From: Sanderia malayensis
Lineage: Eukaryota; Cnidaria; Scyphozoa; Semaeostomeae; Pelagiidae
Direction: 5' to 3'
Assembly (NCBI GenBank): GCA_013076295.1
Contig: RQOL01000729.1
Location: 3,720,001-3,784,000, forward strand
Length of the DNA: 64,000 nt
The notes below the pieces were generated by a model. It was not told the origin of the DNA. It saw nothing but the letters and a program-made list of their open reading frames with translations, and did no database searches. Position numbers and translations under genes: made by a program. Below are positions 56,778 through 64,000 of the stretch, in pieces (the stretch's first letter is position 1; each line of letters opens with the position of its first letter).

Positions 56778-58377
56778 AAAATGGCAACGCATAACTCTTA
56801 ATAATCGGGCGCTACGCAGGATTCAGGACTGTGCCGACTGCTGTGTGTGGTGCAGTCACCCCTGGACATGTGGAGGGTGTAATGTCCAGTTGGTCTCCGC
56901 AGATCAGTGTTATCTAGAATGAATGCATTCTAGAAGGGTGCCGGTAACGGCTGTACATCACACTAATGTGCGACGTGATCTGCGTTGACACACAATACCC
57001 GTACCCTTGAATGTGTGTATGTGCGTTTTGGTAGGCAGCCCTCTGTAGAGCAACTGTGCAGATGGTCGCTCTAGGATGAAGCCTTTACAGGACTTCTTGG
57101 AAAACAATGTTCTTTGTTTTCCTGTGTGTTTCCTCTGGGAGAAATACTTTGAGCCCGTTAAATGATGTTGCTCTTGACATGGCCACATATAACTGACCAT
57201 GTGTGAACACGGGCTCAGGTAAGTACAAACCAACATACCTCAGGGATTGCCCCTGTGCCTTGTTGATTGTCAAGCAGTATGCAAGTCTGACTGGAAACTG
57301 TCGGCGTTTCATTTTGAACGGCATTTCCGTGTCCTGAGTGGAGACTGTGATCTTGGGAATCATGACCCGTTGTCCTCTGTGCTCCTTGGTAATGATCTCT
57401 GCTGTGATAACGTGACGTCGGAGATGCCGAACTATGAGTCTTGTTCCGTTGCAAAGACCTTTCTTTGGATTGAGATTCCGCAGAAGAATGATCGTTGCAC
57501 CAACCTAAGGCAATGAATATTATTGTGATTAATGATGGCTTTTTTTGTGGTGCACTACCTTTGCACATAATAATTTAATGTTAATAGGATGAAAGATTGT
57601 ACTCTTCCTACCTTGAGTTTAAGTCTGTGCAACGGCATTCCATTCGGAGTGAGTTGGTTGAGAAATTCAATGGGGTAGGCCTCTTCCTCATCTGGATCGT
57701 CTGTGACAACACTGTCTGTGCTGTAATAAGTTCTTTCGGGTGTTTGAAGTCTGTCCAGAATTAAGTCGTTTACTTGATGTGATAAGTCATTCTTTGGAGT
57801 CAGACAACAGCGTTCAGACATTGTTACAGGATCCATCATTAGGTGTGAATCTGGTGTGTTCGGCCTTGGAAAAATAAAGTTCAGCATGTCTTCTTTAGAC
57901 GAAGTGCATATCTGTTGTGGCAGAATTACGTTGTCCAGTGCATCGTGTGCTTCTTGCTTGTTGCCAAGTCTGAGAAGCCATTCTGAGAATTCACGGTATG
58001 AATCATCTTGAACGGCTCTCATGTTGGTGTGTAAACGATGCTGCTGAAACTTTGTCCATAGATCAATGATCTGGTGTGATTTTAGAGTCTCTGCTACAAT
58101 CCTTTCCCTTCCTGCTTTCGTGACGACAGGTAGAACTTGTCTGAAGTCACCGCCAAGTAGCATGAACTTGCCACCAAATGGTCTGTCGACATGCGTAATG
58201 TCTCGAAGCAGTCGGTCGACTGCTTGTAATGCAAGAGCGGGAATCATGGAAGCTTCATCCCATATGAATAGGGTAGTTTTGCACAATACCTGTGCTCTCC
58301 TGCTCTGTCTCTTGACATTACACGTTGATTCAGCTTGAAGTGGTATAGGAATTTGAAAGGTAGAATGTGAAGTTCTA
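56743..58377 (-). pseudogene. Helitron helicase end, copy C (cut by gap)
   Basis: Copy of 51,290-52,917 with about 1 percent differences. Exon 5 (57,085-57,504) and exon 4 (57,612 to the gap) encode the helicase from the TSHSTFQIPIP block to the stop. Unlike copy B, the frame is uninterrupted: NGTRLIVRHLRRHVITAE is intact and the exon-4 region LNFIFPRPNTPDSHLMMD has no shift. The intron is 57,505-57,611. The N-terminal helicase part with Walker A and the whole Rep half lie in or beyond the assembly gap. This is therefore the least damaged helicase sequence in the window, listed as partial. Confidence 0.9.
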
Positions 58378-58477
58378 NNNNNNNNNNNNNNNNNNNNNNN
58401 NNNNNNNNNNNNNNNNNNNNNNNNNNNNNNNNNNNNNNNNNNNNNNNNNNNNNNNNNNNNNNNNNNNNNNNNNNNNN
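58378..58477. other. assembly gap (100 N)
   Basis: Exactly 100 N, a conventional placeholder of unknown true length, between Helitron copy C and the satellite. Anything reading through it is an artefact. Confidence 0.99.
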
Positions 58478-61400
58478 ATGTTCTCTGATAATAGATAGAC
58501 AGGCGAGCGTAGCGAGCTAACCTATTGTACGTGGGGTTGAAAGAGGCATGAGCGAAGCAAATGCAGCGCACGAAGTGCGCCCTATCATTAAATGTTTCTT
58601 GATAATAGATAGACAGGTGAGCGCAGCGAGCTAACCCATTGTACGTGGGGTTGAAAGAGGCATGAGCGAAGCGAATGCAGCGCACGAAGTGCGCCCTATC
58701 AGTCAATGTTTCTTGATAATAGATAGACAGGTGAGCGCAGCGAGCTAACCCATTGTACGTGGGGTTTAAAGAGGCATGAGCGAAGCAAATGCAGGGCACG
58801 AAGTGCGCCCTATCAGTCAATGTTCTTGATAATAGATAGACAGGCGAGCGTAGCGAGCTAACCTATTGTACGTGGGGTTGAAAGAGGCATGAGCGAAGCG
58901 AATGCAGCGCACAAAGTGAGCAATATCAGTCAATGTTTCTTGATAATAGATAGACACGCGAGCGTAGCGAGCTAACCTATTGTACGTGGGGTTGAAAGAG
59001 GCATGAGCGAATCGAATGCAGCGCACAAAGTGCGCAATATCAGTCAATGTTTCTTGATAATAGATAGACAGGCGAGCGCAGCGAGCTAACCCATTGTAAG
59101 TGGGGTTGAAAGAGGCATGAGCGAAGCAAATGCAGGGCACGAAGTGCGCCCTATCAGTCTATGTTCTTGATAATAGATAGACAGGCGAGCGCAGCGAGCT
59201 AACCCATTGTACGTGGGGTTGAAAGAGGCATCAGCCAAGCGAATGCAGGGCACGAAGTGCGCCCTATCAGTCTATGTTCTTGATAATAGATAGACAGGCG
59301 AGCGCAGCGAGCTAACCCATTGTACGTGGGGTTGAAAGAGGCATGAGCGATGCGAATGCAGGGCACGAAGTGCGCCCTATCAGTCTATGTTCTTGATAAT
59401 AGATAGACAGGCGAGCGTAGCGAGCTAACCTATTGTACGTGGGGTTGAAAGAGGCACGAGCGAAGCGAATGCAGCGCACGAAGTGTGCCCTATCAGTCAA
59501 TGTTTCTTGATAATAGACAGACAGGTGAGCGCAGCGAGCTAACCCATTGTACGTGGGGTTGAAAGAGGCATGAGCGAAGCGAATGCAGCGCACGAAGTGC
59601 GCCCTATCACTCAATGTTTCTTGATAATAATTAGACAGGCAAGCGTAGCGAGCCAACCTATTGTACGTGGGGTTGAAAGAGGCATGAGCGAAGCAAATGC
59701 AGGGCACGAAGTGCGCCCTATCAGTCAATGTTCTTGACAATAGATAGACCGGCGAGCGTAGCGAGCTAACCTATTGTACGTGGGGTTGAAAGAGGCATTA
59801 GCGAAGCAAATGCAGCGCACGAAGTGCGCCCTATCAGTAAATGTTTCTTGATAATAGATAGACAGGTGAGCGCAGCAAGCTAACCCATTGTACGTGGGGT
59901 TGGCAGAGGCATGCGCTAAGCGAATGCAGCGCACAAAGTGCGCAATATCAGTCAATGTTTCTTGATAATAGATAGACACGCGAGCGTAGCGAGCTAACCT
60001 CTTGTACGTGGGGTTGAAAGAGGCATGAGCGGATCGAATGCAGCGCACAAAGTGCGCAATATCAGTCAATGTTTCTTGATAATAGATAGACAGGCGAGCG
60101 CAGCGAGCTAACCCATTGTACGTGGGGTTGAAAGAGGCATGAGCGAAGCGAATGCAAGGCACCAAGTGCGCCCTATCAGTCTATGTTCTTGATAATAGAT
60201 AGACGGGGGAGCGTAGCGAGCTAGCCTACTGTACGTGGGGTTGAAAGAGGCATGAGCGAAGCGGATGCAGCGCATGAAGTGCGCCCTATCAGTCAATGTT
60301 TCTTGATAATAGATAGACAGGTGAGCGCAGCGAGCTAACCCATTGTACGTGGGGTTGAAAGAGGCATGAGCGAAGCGAATGCAGCGCACGAAGTGCGCCC
60401 TATCAGTCAATGTTTCTTGATAATAGATAGACACGCGAGCGTAGCGAGCTAACCTCTTGTTACGGGGGGTTGAAAGACGCATGAGCGGATCGAATGCAGC
60501 GCACAAAGTGCGCAATATCAGTCAATGTTTCTTGATAATAGATAGACAGGCGAGCGCAGCGAGCTAACCCATTGTACGTGGGGTTGAAAGAGGCATGAGC
60601 GATGCGAATGCAGGGCCCGAAGTGCGCCCTATCAGTCTATGTTCTTGATAATAGATAGACAGGCGAGCGTAGCGAGCTAGACCTAATTGTACGTGGGGTT
60701 GAAAGAGGCACGAGCGAGCGATGCAGCGCACGAAGTGCGCCCTATCAGTCAATGTTTCTTGATAATAGACAGGGTGAGCGCAGCGAGCTAACCCATTGTA
60801 CGTGGGTTGAAAGAGGCATGAGCGAAGCGAAATGCAGCGCACGAAGTTGCGCCCTATCACTCAATGTTTTCTTGATAATAATTAGACAGGCAAGCGTAGC
60901 GAGCCAACCTATTGTACGTGGGGTTGAAAGAGGCATGAGCGAAGCAAATGCAGGGCACGAAGTGCGCCTATCAGTCAATGTTCTTGACAATAGATAGACC
61001 GGCGAGCGTAGCGAGCTAACCTATTGTACGTGGGGTTGAAAGAGGCATTAGCGAAGCAAATGCAGCGCACGAAGTGCGCCCTATCAGTAATGTTTCTTGA
61101 TAATAGATAGACAGTGAGCGCAGCAAGCTAACCCATTGTAACGTGGGGTTGGCAAAGCATGCGCTAAGCGAATGCAGGCGCACAAAGTGCGCAAATATCA
61201 GTCTATGTTTCTTGATAATAGATAGACCACGCGAGCGTAGCGCTAACCTCTTGTACGTGGGGTTGAAGAGGCATAGCGGATCGAAATGCAGCGCACAAGT
61301 GCGCAATATCAGTCAATGTTTCTTGATAATAGATAGACAGGCGAGCGCAGCGAGCTAACCCATTGTACGTGGGGTTGAAAGAGGCATGAGCGAAGCGAAT

Positions 61401-63215
61401 GCAAGGCACCAAGTGCGCCCTATCAGTCTATGTTCTTGATAATAGATAGACGGGGGAGCGTAGCGAGCTAGCCTACTGTACGTGGGGTTGAAAGAGGCAT
61501 GAGCGAAGCGGATGCAGCGCATGAAGTGCGCCCTATCAGTCAATGTTTCTTGATAATAGATAGACAGGTGAGCGCAGCGAGCTAACCCATTGTACGTGGG
61601 GTTGAAAGAGGCATGAGCGAAGCGAATGCAGCGCACGAAGTGCGCCCTATCAGTCAATGTTTCTTGATAATAGATAGACACGCGAGCGTAGCGAGCTAAC
61701 CTCTTGTACGTGGGGTTGAAAGACGCATGAGCGGATCGAATGCAGCGCACAAAGTGCGCAATATCAGTCAATGTTTCTTGATAATAGATAGACAGGCGAG
61801 CGCAGCGAGCTAACCCATTGTACGTGGGGTTGAAAGAGGCATGAGCGAAGCGAATGCAAGGCACGAAGTGCGCCCTATCAGTCTATGTTCTTGATAATAG
61901 ATAGACAGGCGAGCGTAGCGAGCTAGCCTACTGTACGTGGGGTTGAAAGAGGCATGAGCGAAGCGGATGCAGCGCACGAAGTGCGCCCTATCAGTCAATG
62001 TTTCTTGATAATAGATAGACAGGTGAGTGCAGCGAGCTAACCTATTGTACGTGGGGTTGAAAGAGGCATGGCGAAGCGAATGCAGCGCACGAATTGCGCC
62101 CTATCAGTCAATGTTTCTTGATAATAGATAGACAGGCAAGCGTAGCGAGCTAACCTATTGTACGTGGGGTTGAAAGAGGCATCAGCGAAGCAAATGCAGG
62201 GCACGAAGTGCGCCCTATCAGTCAAAGTTCTTGATAATAAATAGACAGGCGAGCGTAGCGAGCTAACCTATTGTACGTGGGGTTGAAAGAGGCATGAGCG
62301 AAGCAAATGCAGCGCACGAAGTGCGCAATATCAGTCAATGTTTCTTGATAATAGATAGACAGGCGAGCGCAGCGAGCTAACCCATTGTAAGTGGGGTTGA
62401 AAGAGGCATGAGCGAGGCGAATGCAGGGCACGAAGTGCGCCCTATCAGTCTATGTTCTTGATAATAGATAGACAGGCGAGCGCAGCGAGCTAACCCATTG
62501 TACGTGGGGTTGAAAGAGGCATGAGCGAAGCGAATGCAGGGCACGAAGTGCGCCCTATCAGTCTATGTTCTTGATAATAGATTGACAGGCGAGCACAGCG
62601 AGCTAACCCATTGTACGTGGGGTTGAAAGAGGCATGAGCGAAGCGAATGCAGGGCACGAAGTGGGCCCTATCAGTCTATGTTCTTGATAATAGATAGACA
62701 GGCGAGCGTAGCGAGCTAACCTATTGTACGTGGGGTTGAAAGAGGCATGAGCGAAGCGAATGCAGCGCACGAAGTGCGCCCTATCAGTCAATGTTTCTTG
62801 ATAATTGATAGACAGGTGAGGGCAGCGAGCTAACCCATTGTACGTGGGGTTGAAAGAGGCATGAGCGAAGCGAATGCAGCGCACGAAGTGCGCCCTATCA
62901 CGCAATGTTTCTTGATAATAATTAGACAGGCAAGCGTAGCGAGCCAACCTATTGTACGTGGGGTTGAAAGAGGCATGAGCGAAGCGAATGCAGCGCACGA
63001 AGTGCGCCCTATCACTCAATGTTTCTTGATAATAATTAGACAGGCAAGCGTAGCGAGCCAACCTATTGTACGTGGGGTTGAAAGAGGCATGAGCGGAGCG
63101 AATGCAGCGCACGAAGTGCGCCCTATCAGTCAATGTTTCTTGATAATAGATAGACAGGCGAGCGCAGCGAGCTAACCCATTGCACGTGGGGTTGAAAGAG
63201 GCATGAGCGTAAGCG
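58478..63215 (+). repeat. 113-114-bp satellite, about 42 units
   Basis: Unit: GATAATAGATAGACAGGCG, AGCGCAGCGAGCTAACCC, ATTGTACGTGGGGTTG, AAAGAGGCATGAGCG, AAGCGAATGCAGCGCACG, AAGTGCGCCCTATCAG, TCAATGTTTCTT. The one-base difference GTTCTT/GTTTCTT gives 113 or 114 bp. Each unit carries the perfect stem GCGCAC-GAA-GTGCGC and GC-rich near-palindromes. Minus-strand frames such as RAHFVRCIRFAHASFNPTYN are by-products of the period. The same unit occurs inside Helitrons M, P and E5. Confidence 0.97.
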
Positions 63216-64000
63216 AATGTCCAATACATTATGACCATCAAAATCCCCACAACGCCATGGTGAGAAATGATCTATTTCTAGACACCATGCAAAATAAAGT
63301 CCACAAAATTATTTGTTCTTATACTTAGATATTCCCCTCCATAACCACACTTCTCCCCAGCATCAACGAGCAACAACGTCATTTTTCTCTTCTTCTAAGT
63401 ACATGCTGTTGCTGTTGTTGTTTTCAACTGCCTGTCTGTCCAATGGATCATCATTATAATAACAACAACAACAACGAGGCACGCCACCAAATAGAGGCCA
63501 CAAAACTTTCAAATTGGCACGAATTTAAAATAGCAATTGCGTGTTTACTTTCTTGCTATAGCAAATGCAAAATTTTTGTTCAATATGTAACGTTGTTAGA
63601 AATTGGGAGTTACTATTAATATCTATATATTGACAAAAAGATTGTGAAAAAGATTACTTTACTTTGTTATTGATGAGTTGAATGTTGAAATTAACCTTTC
63701 CTAAACAATCCTTATTTACAGCGGCAGCGTCTTCTTTAAAGCAACGTTGTCTTTCATTGCATCGCAATGCACTGTCTTTTTAGCGTTTCTGTCATCTGGT
63801 TTGTCGGCTAATGTCCAGCCAGTTTTCTTATTAACAAAGTAAAGTAAAGTAAAGTTTTTCTATAAAGTAAGTATTTCACTCCTTCACTTCAGCATGACAT
63901 TTTATTCTTATTTCTTCACTCAATTTATCAACGTAATAATATACAAGTTGACATGTTAAACATTCCTTAGTATTAATGGCAATTTTCTGTTTACAAGGTA
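63216..64000. other. no gene seen
   Basis: AT-rich unique-looking DNA with short CAACAA runs (63,460-63,475) and a short GTAAA repeat (63,837-63,855). No supported gene. Confidence 0.5.

Noticed and set aside
58378..58477. One continuous helicase-satellite protein spanning the gap
   Set aside because: It runs through 100 N and joins a transposon gene to satellite DNA; an artefact.
58478..63215. Long minus-strand open frames with repeated RAHFVRCIRFAHASF text
   Set aside because: They arise because 114 is a multiple of three; frames break wherever the unit is 113 bp. There is no start/stop logic or codon constraint, so this is satellite DNA, not a repeat protein.
58478..63215. CRISPR array, because of regularly spaced palindromic repeats
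   Set aside because: The whole unit is repeated with no unique spacers, and the context is a eukaryotic transposon region.

Overview
The window is repeat-dense, AT-rich DNA from a eukaryote, most likely an invertebrate animal. The grounds are spliced transposon genes with GT-AG introns, a THAP-domain P-type transposase, a reverse transcriptase carrying the phrase LDDKSGYD (a style I associate from memory with marine-invertebrate elements), Helitron Rep-helicase genes, and very little ordinary host coding sequence. I cannot name the species. One 100-N gap lies at 58,378-58,477.

Layout. 1-1,041: several tiny minus-strand ORFs. 1,973-2,736: a Tigger/pogo-like MITE with TA target duplication. 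3,177-4,663: a foldback element with arms of about 300 bp. 4,672-5,100: a 30-bp minisatellite, followed by a decayed Helitron helicase end (5,137-5,860). 6,274-9,475: two convergent transposon genes, a zinc-finger ORF (+) and a THAP/P-type transposase (-), the latter abutting a decayed Helitron Rep gene (9,478-12,791, -). 13,491-15,775: a helicase-half Helitron on the + strand. 15,939-20,917: a Gag-RT-RNaseH retroelement between 195-bp direct repeats, spliced, with nonsense codons. 21,950-26,112: two non-autonomous Helitrons in inverted orientation.

26,202 to about 48,646 is the most unusual part: six minus-oriented, non-autonomous Helitron-like elements placed head to tail. At five consecutive junctions the 3' end (GC-rich hairpin plus CTAG or CTAA) touches the next 5' end (TCT-A-TATTACTA-like, with CACGTG just inside). 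Between the 3' hairpin and the body, these elements carry CATA microsatellites, 14-bp minisatellites (three arrays of 1.0-1.4 kb), or a 114-bp tandem repeat. Element 1 also carries eight tandem 720-bp units, each with a candidate exon of about 34 codons on the minus strand. Element 6 contains a five-exon plus-strand gene of 149 codons with consistent phase and no recognised family.

50,755-58,377: a nearly complete five-exon Rep-helicase Helitron gene (-) and a second, about 99% identical partial copy, produced by a tandem duplication with a hairpin at its rearrangement joint. After the gap, 58,478-63,215 is about 42 copies of the same 113-114-bp unit that occurs inside the small Helitrons, so satellite DNA has apparently grown out of a Helitron subterminal repeat. 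The last 0.8 kb holds nothing recognisable.

Together the region looks like a transposon sink. The autonomous Rep-helicase copies (a family whose 3' noncoding end has a short palindrome and no visible CTAG) are mostly broken. The CTAG-ended non-autonomous elements have multiplied as concatemers and seeded tandem repeats. All functional statements rest on reading motifs and splice sites by eye; no database search was run.
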